Below the pieces are notes generated by a model, which saw only the letters and a list, made by a program, of their open reading frames with translations, searched no databases and had not been told where the DNA came from. A program made the position numbers and the translations under genes. This document shows, piece by piece, positions 8,360-17,443 of a stretch of DNA of 64,000 nucleotides; positions within the stretch are counted from its first letter, which is position 1, and each line of letters starts with the position of its first letter. The stretch comes from CAIYUC01 sp963682005 (lineage in GTDB: Bacteria; Bacteroidota; Bacteroidia; Bacteroidales; FEN-979). Location: positions 3,720,001 through 3,784,000 of the forward strand of contig OY820914.1 in the NCBI GenBank assembly GCA_963682005.1, read 5' to 3'.

Positions 8360-9435
8360 AATACATGGATGAATACCGGGATCGTGGTTTGATCGGGGCA
8401 GTCGCTGCAGAAATAAAAAAGATTTCCCGGAAGGAGATCGCCCTGATGGAAGTATGCGGTGGCCATACCATGGCCATTCACAGGTTCGGACTTACTTCGC
8501 TTCTTCCAACAAACATCCGGTTGCTGTCGGGACCTGGCTGTCCGGTTTGTGTTTCAGGACAATCTTATATCGATGAAGCCATTGAATACAGCAGGATCCC
8601 CAGTGTCATCCTTACAACATACGGAGATCTGATCAGGGTCCCGGGTTCAGGGTCTTCCCTTGAAAAGGAGAAAGCCAAAGGCCAGGACATACGGATCGTA
8701 TACTCGGTGCTTGATGCTGTTGAAACAGCTATTGACAATCCTGATAAAACGGTTATTTTCCTGGGGATCGGGTTTGAAACAACAGCACCTGCAACAGCGG
8801 CAGCGGTTCTGAGAGCAAAAAGGCTTAAGGTTAATAATTTCCTTGTTCACAGTGCCCATAAGGTCATGCCACCTGTGATGAAAGCACTCGTTGAGGATGG
8901 CGTAAAACTGGATGGCTTTATCGCCCCGGGGCATGTCAGTGCAATCACGGGTTCGGGAATATATACTGATCTGGCAGAGAAATATGGTCTGGGCGTCGTG
9001 ATAGCAGGGTTTGAGCCTTTCGATATCATGCAATCAATACTCATGCTTGTGAAACAAATCGAGGAGAATCATCCAACCGTCGGGATCCAATATAAAAGGG
9101 TTGTTCAGAAGGGAGGGAATGAAATTGCACGGGGAATGATGAATGATGTTTTTGAAATTGCAGATGATACCTGGAGAGGTTTGGGGATGATCCCGCTGAG
9201 CGGATTAAAGCTGAATGATTCAAACCGGCAGTTTGATCCTGCAGTTCATCTGGAGATCAAAATCCCGGAATCTGCTGAACCCAAAGGATGTATTTGCGGG
9301 GAGATCCTTCGCGGAAAGAAAATACCCGGTGACTGCGCCTTATTTGGAAAAGCATGCACGCCTTCCAACCCGGTGGGCGCCTGCATGGTGGCATCCGAAG
9401 GTTCTTGTGCAGCATATTTTAAATATAACCGATGA
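8356..9435 (+). CDS. hypD: HypD, Fe(CN)2CO cofactor assembly protein
   Basis: 359 residues. With HypC it forms the scaffold on which the Fe(CN)2CO unit is built. Conserved Cys motifs are complete: EVCGGHTMAIHRFG near residue 33, GPGCPVCVSGQ near residue 62, and a C-terminal [4Fe-4S] cluster region with several spaced cysteines (CICGEIL, CALFGKAC, GACMV, GSCAAYF). The start is fixed by the ATGA overlap with hypC. Confidence 0.96.
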   Translation: MKYMDEYRDRGLIGAVAAEIKKISRKEIALMEVCGGHTMAIHRFGLTSLLPTNIRLLSGPGCPVCVSGQSYIDEAIEYSRIPSVILTTYGDLIRVPGSGSSLEKEKAKGQDIRIVYSVLDAVETAIDNPDKTVIFLGIGFETTAPATAAAVLRAKRLKVNNFLVHSAHKVMPPVMKALVEDGVKLDGFIAPGHVSAITGSGIYTDLAEKYGLGVVIAGFEPFDIMQSILMLVKQIEENHPTVGIQYKRVVQKGGNEIARGMMNDVFEIADDTWRGLGMIPLSGLKLNDSNRQFDPAVHLEIKIPESAEPKGCICGEILRGKKIPGDCALFGKACTPSNPVGACMVASEGSCAAYFKYNR

Positions 9436-10454
9436 GCCAGGTAGATGATTCCATATCGCTGAGCCATGGAAATGGCGGTCTCCTGATGCAGGATTTGATC
9501 GGGAACATGTTCATGAAGTATTTTGGCAATAGCATCCTGAATGAACAGACTGATTCTGCCATCCTGAAGGTGGATCCGGGACTGATCGCTTTCACCACAG
9601 ATTCCTTTGTCATTGACCCGCTCTTTTTTCCCGGGGGAAATATCGGGAAACTCGCTGTCTGCGGAACAGTGAATGATCTTGCCGTCTCAGGTGCCATACC
9701 GCATTACCTCAGTGTTTCATTCATCATCGAGGAAGGTTTTCCCATGAAAGACCTGGAACGGATCGTGAAGTCGATGGCGGATGAGGCGAAAAAAGCGAAG
9801 ATAAAGGTCGTCACCGGCGATACGAAGGTCGTGAACAAAGGCAAATGCGACAAGATCTTCATCAACACTACAGGAATCGGCATCCTGGATGAGAAGTACA
9901 GGAATCTCGGAAAAGGAACCGGTATCAGGGCCGGTGACCGGATCATCATCAACGGGAACATCGGTGATCATGGCATGGCCGTGCTGAATGCACGCGAATC
10001 ATTCAGCTTTAAATCAAGTGTTGAATCTGATTGTGCTCCGCTGAACCATTTCATCAGGAAAATACTGGATGGAACGCGAACGGTGAGGTTCATGCGCGAC
10101 CCGACCCGCGGAGGTGTCGCAACAGTACTGAATGAACTGGCAGGAAAAACATCCTTCGGGATCGAGATCGATGAATCGGAATTGCCGGTAAGCGAAAGTG
10201 TAAGAGCCATGTGCGAGATCCTGGGGTTTGATCCCCTTTATATCGCCAATGAAGGGAAGGTTTTAATGGTAATAAGCGAGCATGAATGCGACAAGGTGAA
10301 AGGGTTGATGAAGAAAGAACAGTTGGGCAGATATAGTGCCGCAATAGGGAGATTTGTGAAGGATCACCCGGGAAAGGTAGTTTTAAAATCAACTTCAGGA
10401 GGGAAAAGGATCATCGGGGCACTCACAGGTGAGCAGCTTCCACGGATATGCTAG
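9432..10454 (+). CDS. hypE: HypE, carbamoyl dehydratase
   Basis: 340 residues of the PurM/AIR-synthase-like fold. It dehydrates the carbamoyl group on its C-terminal cysteine to a thiocyanate used for the iron ligand. The protein ends in the required PRIC motif. The N-terminal SHGNGG loop and the ATP-binding DPTRGGVATVLNELA motif are present. It overlaps hypD by 4 bp (ATGA). A GCTTAGTT repeat array starts immediately after the stop codon. Confidence 0.96.
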   Translation: MSQVDDSISLSHGNGGLLMQDLIGNMFMKYFGNSILNEQTDSAILKVDPGLIAFTTDSFVIDPLFFPGGNIGKLAVCGTVNDLAVSGAIPHYLSVSFIIEEGFPMKDLERIVKSMADEAKKAKIKVVTGDTKVVNKGKCDKIFINTTGIGILDEKYRNLGKGTGIRAGDRIIINGNIGDHGMAVLNARESFSFKSSVESDCAPLNHFIRKILDGTRTVRFMRDPTRGGVATVLNELAGKTSFGIEIDESELPVSESVRAMCEILGFDPLYIANEGKVLMVISEHECDKVKGLMKKEQLGRYSAAIGRFVKDHPGKVVLKSTSGGKRIIGALTGEQLPRIC

Positions 10455-10500
10455 TTGGTGAGGTGCTTAGCTGCTTAGTTGCTTAGTTGCTTAGTTGATG
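10455..10500. repeat. Tandem repeat, GCTTAGTT octamer
   Basis: Four near-perfect copies of the 8-bp unit at 10465-10497, preceded by a degenerate GTTGGTGAG lead that begins directly at the hypE stop codon. It separates hypE from hypB, which still lies 115 bp downstream on the same strand. Confidence 0.9.
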
Positions 10501-10569
10501 TTTTAAAACTCTGTTTATCTGTGACCTTGTGACCAGTTAAATAAATAACGAATTAAAAAATGACGAATT

Positions 10570-11463
10570 ATGTGCGAAACATGCGGTTGCGGACAACCTG
10601 AAAATTATTCAGTGAGGGTCCCGGGAGAGGTGGCAGGAAAACCAAATGATGATAACCGTCATCATGATCACAACCACGAGCATGATCATCACCATGATCA
10701 CGATCATGACCATCATGATAAACACGATCATAATCACAAACATGACCATCATCATGATCATGACCATGACCATCCTCACCATCACGGAGATCATCATGAA
10801 AACAGCAGGGAGATAGACATTTCACGCGATATCATTACCTCCAATAATCTTATGGCGGAAAGGAACCGGGGTTTTTTTGAAGGCCGGAACATCCTTTGCC
10901 TGAACCTTGTGAGTTCGCCTGGATCGGGAAAGACCGCCATCCTTGAGAAGACGATCCATGAGAACGTAAAAGAGAGGAAGATGTTCGTGATTGAAGGAGA
11001 CCAGCAAAGCATGAATGATGCCGAACGTATTAAAAAGACGGGTGTTCCCGTGGTTCAGATCAATACAGGGTCTGGATGTCACCTTGATGCAAAAATGGTG
11101 AATTCGGCGTTGAAAAAGATAGAAGTGGAGCAAAACGGCATCCTGTTTATCGAGAATGTCGGGAACCTTGTTTGCCCCGCCCTGTTTGACCTTGGCGAGA
11201 AAAAGAGGGTGGTGGTGATCAGCGTCACGGAAGGGGAGGACAAACCGGAGAAATATCCATACATGTTTGCGACGTCCCATCTTTGCATCATCAATAAAAC
11301 AGACCTGTTGCCATATGTCGATTTCAGTGTCGAACAACTGAAGGAAACAGCCATGCGGGTAAACCCTGGGCTGGAATTCATCCCGGTATCGGCGAAGACC
11401 GGGGAAGGGATGCAGGAATGGTATGACTGGCTTGTAAAAAACCGGGAGACCCATGATCGCTAA
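10570..11463 (+). CDS. hypB: HypB nickel-delivering GTPase with His-rich domain
   Basis: 297 residues. The N-terminus MCETCGCG is the high-affinity nickel CXXCGC motif. Residues 34-76 form a His/Asp-rich nickel store with more than twenty histidines. A SIMIBI GTPase domain follows: P-loop SSPGSGKTAI, metal-binding CHLDA, ENVGNLVCPA, and NKTDLLPY for guanine. It inserts nickel into the hydrogenase large subunit, normally with HypA. HypA is not found in this window. The last 11 bp overlap truA. Confidence 0.95.
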   Translation: MCETCGCGQPENYSVRVPGEVAGKPNDDNRHHDHNHEHDHHHDHDHDHHDKHDHNHKHDHHHDHDHDHPHHHGDHHENSREIDISRDIITSNNLMAERNRGFFEGRNILCLNLVSSPGSGKTAILEKTIHENVKERKMFVIEGDQQSMNDAERIKKTGVPVVQINTGSGCHLDAKMVNSALKKIEVEQNGILFIENVGNLVCPALFDLGEKKRVVVISVTEGEDKPEKYPYMFATSHLCIINKTDLLPYVDFSVEQLKETAMRVNPGLEFIPVSAKTGEGMQEWYDWLVKNRETHDR

Positions 11464-12241
11464 CAGGTATTTCCTGGAACTGGCCTATGATGGAACAGCG
11501 TATCACGGATGGCAGAAACAGAAGAATGCACGGTGCATCCAGGAGACGGTCAGGGAAGCCTTGCGCCTCATCTCCGGCGAACCTGTGGAACTTACCGGCG
11601 CGGGACGTACCGATGCTGGTGTGCATGCATGGGAATATTACGCTCACTTTGATCTTGAAAAGAAACTCAGTGAAAGTGCACGGAAAAAAATCGTATTCCA
11701 GCTAAACGGTTTTTTGCCACATGATATCGTCATATATAATATCCTTCCGGTGAAACCAGACGCTAATGCACGTTTCAGCGCCATTTCCCGCACATATAAA
11801 TACGTAATCAGCAAGAAAAAAAATCCTTTCCTGAGAGAATACAGCTTTTCCTATTACGGGAATCTCGATATCGTTCTGATGAACCAGGCCGCCCGCATTC
11901 TGACCGAAACAGAGGATTTTACCTCGTTTTCCAAAGTAGATACGGATACCAAAACAAACCTCTGCAACGTAACTTTTGCCGAATGGACGGAGGAAGGCGA
12001 TGAGCTGGTCTTCACCATAAGTGCGAACCGGTTTCTCCGGAACATGGTTCGGGCGATCGTTGGGACATTGCTCGAACTTGGCAGGGGCAGGATTGGTCTT
12101 GATGAATTCCGGGGTATCATTGAAAGGAAAAACCGGTCAGCAGCCGGTGGTTCGGTTCCGGCCCGGGGGCTTTTCCTTGCGGGTATTGCGTATCCTCGGG
12201 AAATTTTCAGTGAAGAGAGAAAAGTGAAGAGTGAAGAGTGA
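11453..12241 (+). CDS. truA: tRNA pseudouridine(38-40) synthase TruA
   Basis: 262 residues; isomerises uridines 38-40 in the anticodon arm of many tRNAs. The catalytic aspartate lies in GAGRTDAGVHA, and the N-terminal LAYDGTAYHGWQKQ and C-terminal FLRNMVRAIVGTLLELG motifs are typical. The start overlaps hypB by 11 bp. The coding region ends inside a GTGAAGA tandem repeat (12223-12259): the last five residues (VKSEE) and the stop are repeat-derived, so the tail probably changed recently. Confidence 0.95.
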   Translation: MIANRYFLELAYDGTAYHGWQKQKNARCIQETVREALRLISGEPVELTGAGRTDAGVHAWEYYAHFDLEKKLSESARKKIVFQLNGFLPHDIVIYNILPVKPDANARFSAISRTYKYVISKKKNPFLREYSFSYYGNLDIVLMNQAARILTETEDFTSFSKVDTDTKTNLCNVTFAEWTEEGDELVFTISANRFLRNMVRAIVGTLLELGRGRIGLDEFRGIIERKNRSAAGGSVPARGLFLAGIAYPREIFSEERKVKSEE

Positions 12242-12259
12242 AGAGTGAAGAGTGAAAAG
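12223..12259. repeat. Tandem repeat, GTGAAGA heptamer, entering truA
   Basis: Five copies of GTGAAGA spanning the last codons and stop of truA (stop at 12239-12241) and running to the end of the convergent transketolase gene. Clear case of a repeat providing a protein C-terminus. Confidence 0.92.
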
Positions 12260-13249
12260 TTAAAAATTAATATTATCCAGCATCCATTTTTCGGCATCTT
12301 TTCTTACAAGCAGCCTTGAAGCGGCCAAAATTATCGCGGAAGCCGTCATCCCGTACTTCTCCATCAATTCCCGCGGCTGACCGGATTCTCCGAAGCAATC
12401 TTTCATGCCGATAAATTCCATGGGAACAGGATAATGCCGGCATATCACTTCAGCGACGGCACTCCCCAGGCCTCCTGAAACCTGGTGCTCCTCCGCCGTG
12501 ATGATGGCCCTGGTCTCTTTTGCAGCGGATATGATCGCTGCGGCATCGATGGGTTTTATCGTGTGAATATTCATCACCTTTGCTGAAATTCCCTTTTCTT
12601 CCATTGCATAAGCGGCTTCCAGCGATTCCCAGGCAAGATGGCCCGTTGCGATGATCGTAAGGTCTTTTCCTTCTTTGAGGATTTGGGCTTTCCCTATATC
12701 AAATGGCATGCTTTCATCTGTAAAATCCGGCATGGCTTCCCGGCCGAACCGCAGGTAAACAGGTCCTTTGCATTGCTCGATGGCTGCGATGGTGGCAAGC
12801 TTCGCCTGGGTCGCATCGCACGGGGAGAGGACAGTCATGTTGGGGAGAACCCGCATGATGGCTATATCTTCAAGTGCCTGGTGAGTTGCGCCGTCAGGTC
12901 CGACTGAAACGCCGGCATGAGCCCCGCCTATAATGACATGCAGGTTGTTGTAGCAAACGGAAATCCTTACCTGGTCCGTGGTTCGAAGAGCCGAAAAGAC
13001 ACCGTACGTAATAAAGGCGGGAATCTTTCCCTCCTGGGCCAGTCCTGCCGCAACACCCACGCAATTCTGCTCGGCTATCCCCAGTGAAATGAACCGTCCC
13101 GGAAATTTTGTCGCAAACAGGTCGACGCCAACGGACGTAGTGATATCAGCTCCAAGTGCTATCAGGTTTTCGTTTCTCTCACCCGCAAGCACAAGGCCTT
13201 CTCCAAAGCCGGTTTTAGTGGGTTTATTTCCCCTGTTGGTGAATTTCAT
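12260..13249 (-). CDS. Transketolase C-terminal (pyrimidine-binding) subunit
   Basis: 329 residues covering the pyrimidine-binding domain (GADITTSVGVDLFATKFPGR, SLGIAEQNCVGVAAGLA with the catalytic Glu) and the C-terminal domain (TAEEHQVSGGLGSAVAEVI). It pairs with the N-terminal subunit at 13394-14227 to form a two-chain transketolase that moves ketol units between sugar phosphates in the pentose phosphate pathway. The two genes lie in the same direction with a 144-bp repeat-containing gap. A relation to 1-deoxyxylulose-5-phosphate synthase is possible but the split pattern favours transketolase. Confidence 0.92.
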   Translation of the reverse strand: MKFTNRGNKPTKTGFGEGLVLAGERNENLIALGADITTSVGVDLFATKFPGRFISLGIAEQNCVGVAAGLAQEGKIPAFITYGVFSALRTTDQVRISVCYNNLHVIIGGAHAGVSVGPDGATHQALEDIAIMRVLPNMTVLSPCDATQAKLATIAAIEQCKGPVYLRFGREAMPDFTDESMPFDIGKAQILKEGKDLTIIATGHLAWESLEAAYAMEEKGISAKVMNIHTIKPIDAAAIISAAKETRAIITAEEHQVSGGLGSAVAEVICRHYPVPMEFIGMKDCFGESGQPRELMEKYGMTASAIILAASRLLVRKDAEKWMLDNINF

Positions 13250-13361
13250 TCACTTTTGAGTTATATTCATAAGAATATTAAGTCCGCTCCAAAAAGCTTT
13301 TTTCACCGCAAAGTCGCTAAAAATGAGCTAACGATGTAATGATGTAAAATATAATTACAAA

Positions 13362-13393
13362 TTATTTCATTATTTCATTAATTCAATATCTCA
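13362..13393. repeat. AT-rich short repeat (ATTTCATT units)
   Basis: Two perfect and several degenerate ATTTCATT copies lie between the split transketolase genes, starting directly at the stop codon (13394-13396) of the N-terminal subunit. Confidence 0.7.
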
Positions 13394-14227
13394 TTAACTA
13401 TCCAATTCCTTTATAAACTCCTTTGATTGCATTATTGACGGCGCCTTCCCATGCCACCGGTAATCCCCTTCGATGCTTTTTACCCCCTTCCCCATGATCG
13501 TACGGGCGATGATCACGGTTGGTTGTCCTTTATTCTCCCGGGCCTGTGCAAAAGCAGAAGTGATCCCGTCATGTTGGTTTCCATCGCAGGAAACCACATT
13601 CCACCCGAAAGATTTCCATTTATCGGCCAACGGTTCCAGTGCCATCACATGTTCGGTCGGACCGTCGATCTGGAGGTTATTCCTGTCAATAATGGCACAC
13701 AGGTTTTCGAGCTTATGATGGGAAGCTGCCATTGCGGCCTCCCAGATCGAGCCTTCCTGGAGTTCCCCGTCACCATGGATGCTGTATACCCTCCAGGTTC
13801 TCCTGTCAATTTTTCCCGCCAGCGCCCTGCCAACAGCTACTGACAGGCCTTGTCCAAGGGAGCCTGCCGATAATTCGATGCCGGGGAGGAGGTGATCCCT
13901 TCCGGGATGCCCCTGCAGACGGCTTCCGAGCTTTCTGAGGGTCAGAAGTTCTTCGGGGGAATAATACCCGGCACGGGCAAGGGTCGCATAAAGGAGAGGC
14001 GCTAAATGGCCTGCGGAAAGTATCACACGGTCACGTTCCTCCCAGTCAGGATTTTCGGGATCGTGAATAATTTCAGAAAAATAGAGGGAAGTGAAAATAT
14101 CGGCCAGGCCCAGTGAACCGCCTGTATGCCCTGATCCGGCTTCGGCCAGGCTGCTGATCACATACGTCCGGATCTCCTTTGAAATCAAAGTCAAATCCCC
14201 GGGATCGCTGATCTTTTTGTGAACCAT
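13394..14227 (-). CDS. Transketolase N-terminal (thiamine diphosphate) subunit
   Basis: 277 residues comprising only the thiamine-diphosphate domain: SEAGSGHTGGSLGLADIFTS binds substrate, and GDGELQEGSIWEAAMAASHH is the diphosphate and magnesium motif, followed by LCAIIDRNNLQIDG. It needs the separate C-terminal subunit encoded next for activity. The start lies 1 bp after the LolA-like gene stop, indicating cotranscription from upstream. Confidence 0.93.
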   Translation of the reverse strand: MVHKKISDPGDLTLISKEIRTYVISSLAEAGSGHTGGSLGLADIFTSLYFSEIIHDPENPDWEERDRVILSAGHLAPLLYATLARAGYYSPEELLTLRKLGSRLQGHPGRDHLLPGIELSAGSLGQGLSVAVGRALAGKIDRRTWRVYSIHGDGELQEGSIWEAAMAASHHKLENLCAIIDRNNLQIDGPTEHVMALEPLADKWKSFGWNVVSCDGNQHDGITSAFAQARENKGQPTVIIARTIMGKGVKSIEGDYRWHGKAPSIMQSKEFIKELDS

Positions 14228-14228
14228 G

Positions 14229-14870
14229 CTATCTCATATCGATGACTTCCGCACCGGGAAACTGCTTTGCATCATATGAAAAATCGGAAGGGGTAACCGG
14301 AACATCGGTGGTAAATTTCGTGACCTTGTATGTAAAGATGTTCCCGCTTTTATCGTATAAAGCAAAACTTTTAACCTGCTTGGCATTCTTGTCGATGGTC
14401 AGGATCGCTTTATTGAAATTCTTGCTTGTGTTGGGTATCAGCTCAACAGCTTCAAGATTCGGATCGGTGATGCTCTTGTCTTTGATGATCCTCGATTTGT
14501 AATTCGCATTGTATGAAGTCAGCAATTTTGAAGGAGTCATGGCATCGTCCTTGTTGTCCAGCGAATTCACCTGGATCTCGTTGGATTCCTTGATGTACGT
14601 CCAGATGGTCTTGCCGTCGCAGATCACGGTTTGGCCAGCAGCAGTCAACCGGTATTTGTCACCACTTATCAGAAGTGTTCCGGTTTTTGCTTCATTGATC
14701 TTCGCCGACTTGTTCTCCATGGTGAAGGAAAAGTCAGCCTTGATGGTCTTATAGGCTTTTGTTTTTTTACTTACTTCATCAAGCAGATTGACCGCTTTCT
14801 GATCCTTTACCTGTGAATACCCTGTAAATGCTAATATAACAAATACAAAGGATACTATTTTGTTCATCAT
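14229..14870 (-). CDS. LolA-like periplasmic lipoprotein carrier
   Basis: 213 residues with a signal peptide (MMNKIVSFVFVILAFTGYSQ) followed by the unclosed beta-barrel pattern of the LolA family: an early AFK-like helix (KTIKADFSFTMENK), GTLLISGDKYRL, ICDGKTIWTYIKESNEIQV, and a late FTTDVPVTPSDFSYD segment. LolA carries lipoproteins from the inner to the outer membrane; in Bacteroidota this is the usual annotation, but the exact cargo is unknown. The gene sits between ftsK and the split transketolase, as in many Bacteroidota. Confidence 0.82.
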   Translation of the reverse strand: MMNKIVSFVFVILAFTGYSQVKDQKAVNLLDEVSKKTKAYKTIKADFSFTMENKSAKINEAKTGTLLISGDKYRLTAAGQTVICDGKTIWTYIKESNEIQVNSLDNKDDAMTPSKLLTSYNANYKSRIIKDKSITDPNLEAVELIPNTSKNFNKAILTIDKNAKQVKSFALYDKSGNIFTYKVTKFTTDVPVTPSDFSYDAKQFPGAEVIDMR

Positions 14871-14907
14871 AATTCGTATTTCGAAATTTGTAATTCGTAA
14901 TTTATTA
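14871..14907. repeat. ATTCGTA-type short repeat after ftsK stop
   Basis: Copies of AATTCGTA and its degenerate forms fill the 37-bp gap between the start of the LolA-like gene and the ftsK stop codon (14908-14910). The same word family recurs at 4963-5012, 39170-39262, 50341-50352 and 52510-52545. Confidence 0.7.
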
Positions 14908-17430
14908 TCAGATTTCCCCCAGTTCCCTCAGATGCATCTCCAATGACGTGAGGTCTTTGAACTTGACTTCCCTTGCCTTGCTTCCTTCGAACGCACCAAC
15001 GATCCCAGCCGATTCCAGCTGGTCGATGATGCGGCCGGCCCTGTTGTATCCAAGCTTCAGCCTCCGTTGGATCAGAGATGTTGATCCCTGCTGATGCTGA
15101 ACGATCAGTCTTGCAGCTTCCGTAAAAAGCTCATCTTTCTGGTTCGGATCAAACTCCTTGGTTCCTTCCGGTTCTTCTTCATTGAATTCAGGCAGCTGAA
15201 ATGCTTCAGGGTAGCCGCGCTGGGACCCGATAAAGTCTGTCATGCGGTCGATTTCCGGGGTATCCACAAAGGCACACTGGATACGGACAAGATCACTGCC
15301 TGTTGATAGAAGCATATCGCCGCGTCCGATCAGTTGATCGGCACCACCGCTGTCGAGGATGGTGCGTGAATCGATCTTCGAAATAACCCTGAAAGCGATA
15401 CGCGCCGGGAAATTTGCCTTGATCGTCCCCGTAATGATATTGACAGACGGGCGCTGGGTGGCAATGATCAGGTGAATGCCAATGGCACGGGCAAGTTGTG
15501 CCAGTCTTGTGAGGGGAGTCTCAATCTCACGCCCGGCTGTCATGATAAGGTCGGCGAATTCATCGACCACAACAATAAGGTAGGGTAGGAAGCGGTGGCC
15601 ATCATGGGGATTCAACTTCCTTGTCATGAACTTTTCGTTGTATTCCTTGATGTTCCTTACCTGTGCATCCTGCAGAAGGTCATACCTGCTGTCCATCTCA
15701 ATATTGAGGGAATTCAGCGTCCGGATTACCTTTTTCGTATCTGTTATGATCGCTTCAGGGGAATCAGGGAGTTTTGCGAGGTAGTGCCGTTCGATTTTTG
15801 AGAAAAGAGACAGCTCAACCTTTTTCGGATCGATCAGCACAAATTTGATGAGTGCGGGATGCTTCTTGTATAAAAGGGATGTGATGATCGTATTCAGTCC
15901 GACAGATTTTCCCTGGCCGGTCGCACCAGCCATCAGGATATGCGGCATTTTTGCCAGGTCCGTGATAAATGTTTCATTGGAAATGGTTTTTCCAAGTACA
16001 AGGGGTAGTTCCATCCCGGTCTTCTGGAATTTATCCGAAGCGATCAGGGAACGTATTGATACGATCTCCGGGTTTTGGTTCGGCACTTCGATCCCGATGG
16101 TGCCTTTCCCCGGTATTGGTGCTATTATCCTGATACCGAGTGCGGAGAGGCTCAGGGCGATATCATCTTCAAGGTTCTTGATCTTCGATATTCTGACACC
16201 CGCTTCCGGAACGATCTCATATAATGTAACCGCAGGACCGATGGTCGCTGTGATCTTTTTTATATCAATCGAGTAGTTCTTGAGGGTTTCAACGATCCTG
16301 TTCTTGTTCGCCTCCAGTTCTTCTTTATTTACATTGATCGAATCGCCGCCATATTCATTGAGCAGATCAATGGGCGGAAATTTATATTTGGGAAGATCGG
16401 CAGTAGGATCGTAACGGGTGTCGAGTGTGAAATGTTCCTTTTGCGGTTCAGGAGCCGGTTCGGTAACAGTCTCCTCAACGGGAACCTTTATCTGAAGCTC
16501 GATTTCATCATGCGGCTGTACTTTTTCTTCCTCAACGTTTGGCTGAATCTGAGATTCAGTCAAACTTGCTTCTTGAACCTCAGACTCACCCAAGCCTGCA
16601 TTCTGGATGTCATTTTCGGCTAATTGTGTGTCCTGAATCTCAGATCCGGCCAGGGTCGAATCCTTGATCCCGGATTCAGCCAGCATTGAATCCTGAATCC
16701 TGGACTCAGCAAGGTTGATTTCTTTCTTTTTAAACCAACGGAAAGGGATATAGAATGCAATGATCAGGAAACTGAGGCAGAGGAACCCGAGAAGCATGAT
16801 CATCCCTGAATATCCAAGGTATTCGATGAACAGCTTGTTCATCTGGTATCCATAAACACCATAGAGGAAATCTTCATCAGGGAAGATGGCGTAAAGTGCA
16901 ATCGGAGTCCAGGCAAGAACGAACAGCGAATATTTCATGGTCATCCATAAAGGCAGGACATTGACCTTCAGGAATAACTTCATTCCTGCAACGAAAAGAA
17001 CCAAGGCAAAAAGGAAAGCGCTTACACCGAAACCGCATGTGATGATCCCATAAGAGATCAAAGCTCCAAACTTACCCATCATATTGGCGACAGGGTAGTT
17101 GCTGTTTATAAAATTGCCGAACGAGAAATTCGAGAAGAGATCATTCGCAAAACTGAAATCTTCCTTATACGTTTGGACGAATGAGGAAAAGGAGAGGATT
17201 AAATAGGCGGAAAGCAGAAGGCAGAACAACCCGATGACTCTGTAAAGTGGTTCTCTGTTAACCGTGCTTTCCTTTTTTTGCTTCTTCTCTTTTTTCGGTT
17301 TGTCGGGCGAGACTTTTTTTTCATCAGGAATCGCCTTCTTTCTTTTTTTTGAACCTTCTTCCGGGATTTCTTCTTTTATCGGTTCATCCCTGAATGTATT
17401 TGCTTTAAGCGGGCTGGTTTGTTTTGCCAT
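14908..17430 (-). CDS. ftsK: FtsK/SpoIIIE-type DNA translocase
   Basis: 840 residues. A basic N-terminal tail, four or five membrane helices (residues 62-232), a linker, then the RecA-like motor with P-loop GATGQGKSVGLN and Walker B LIVVVDEFADLIM, and a C-terminal gamma winged helix (LIQRRLKLGYNRAGRIIDQLE) that reads chromosome-orientation sequences. It pumps the chromosome terminus through the septum. The linker has six tandem decapeptides (residues 241-300, consensus LAESxIQDSx), which is unusual; they correspond to 16531-16710. Confidence 0.95.
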   Translation of the reverse strand: MAKQTSPLKANTFRDEPIKEEIPEEGSKKRKKAIPDEKKVSPDKPKKEKKQKKESTVNREPLYRVIGLFCLLLSAYLILSFSSFVQTYKEDFSFANDLFSNFSFGNFINSNYPVANMMGKFGALISYGIITCGFGVSAFLFALVLFVAGMKLFLKVNVLPLWMTMKYSLFVLAWTPIALYAIFPDEDFLYGVYGYQMNKLFIEYLGYSGMIMLLGFLCLSFLIIAFYIPFRWFKKKEINLAESRIQDSMLAESGIKDSTLAGSEIQDTQLAENDIQNAGLGESEVQEASLTESQIQPNVEEEKVQPHDEIELQIKVPVEETVTEPAPEPQKEHFTLDTRYDPTADLPKYKFPPIDLLNEYGGDSINVNKEELEANKNRIVETLKNYSIDIKKITATIGPAVTLYEIVPEAGVRISKIKNLEDDIALSLSALGIRIIAPIPGKGTIGIEVPNQNPEIVSIRSLIASDKFQKTGMELPLVLGKTISNETFITDLAKMPHILMAGATGQGKSVGLNTIITSLLYKKHPALIKFVLIDPKKVELSLFSKIERHYLAKLPDSPEAIITDTKKVIRTLNSLNIEMDSRYDLLQDAQVRNIKEYNEKFMTRKLNPHDGHRFLPYLIVVVDEFADLIMTAGREIETPLTRLAQLARAIGIHLIIATQRPSVNIITGTIKANFPARIAFRVISKIDSRTILDSGGADQLIGRGDMLLSTGSDLVRIQCAFVDTPEIDRMTDFIGSQRGYPEAFQLPEFNEEEPEGTKEFDPNQKDELFTEAARLIVQHQQGSTSLIQRRLKLGYNRAGRIIDQLESAGIVGAFEGSKAREVKFKDLTSLEMHLRELGEI
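16531..16710 (-). repeat. In-frame 30-bp repeats in the ftsK linker
   Basis: Six tandem 30-bp units encode decapeptides of the pattern AES-x-I-Q-D-S-x-L: AESRIQDSML, AESGIKDSTL, AGSEIQDTQL, AENDIQNAGL, GESEVQEASL, TESQIQPNVE. Located between the membrane domain and the motor. Confidence 0.9.
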
Positions 17431-17443
17431 TTATCGTGCAATT

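Noticed and set aside
10568..10825. Histidine-rich minus-strand frames opposite hypB
   Set aside because: Shadows of the repeated CAT/GAT codons of the HypB His-rich region; no start context or domain.
12260..14227. 1-deoxyxylulose-5-phosphate synthase
   Set aside because: Two separate chains with transketolase-type N domain; DXS is normally one chain with a distinct insertion.
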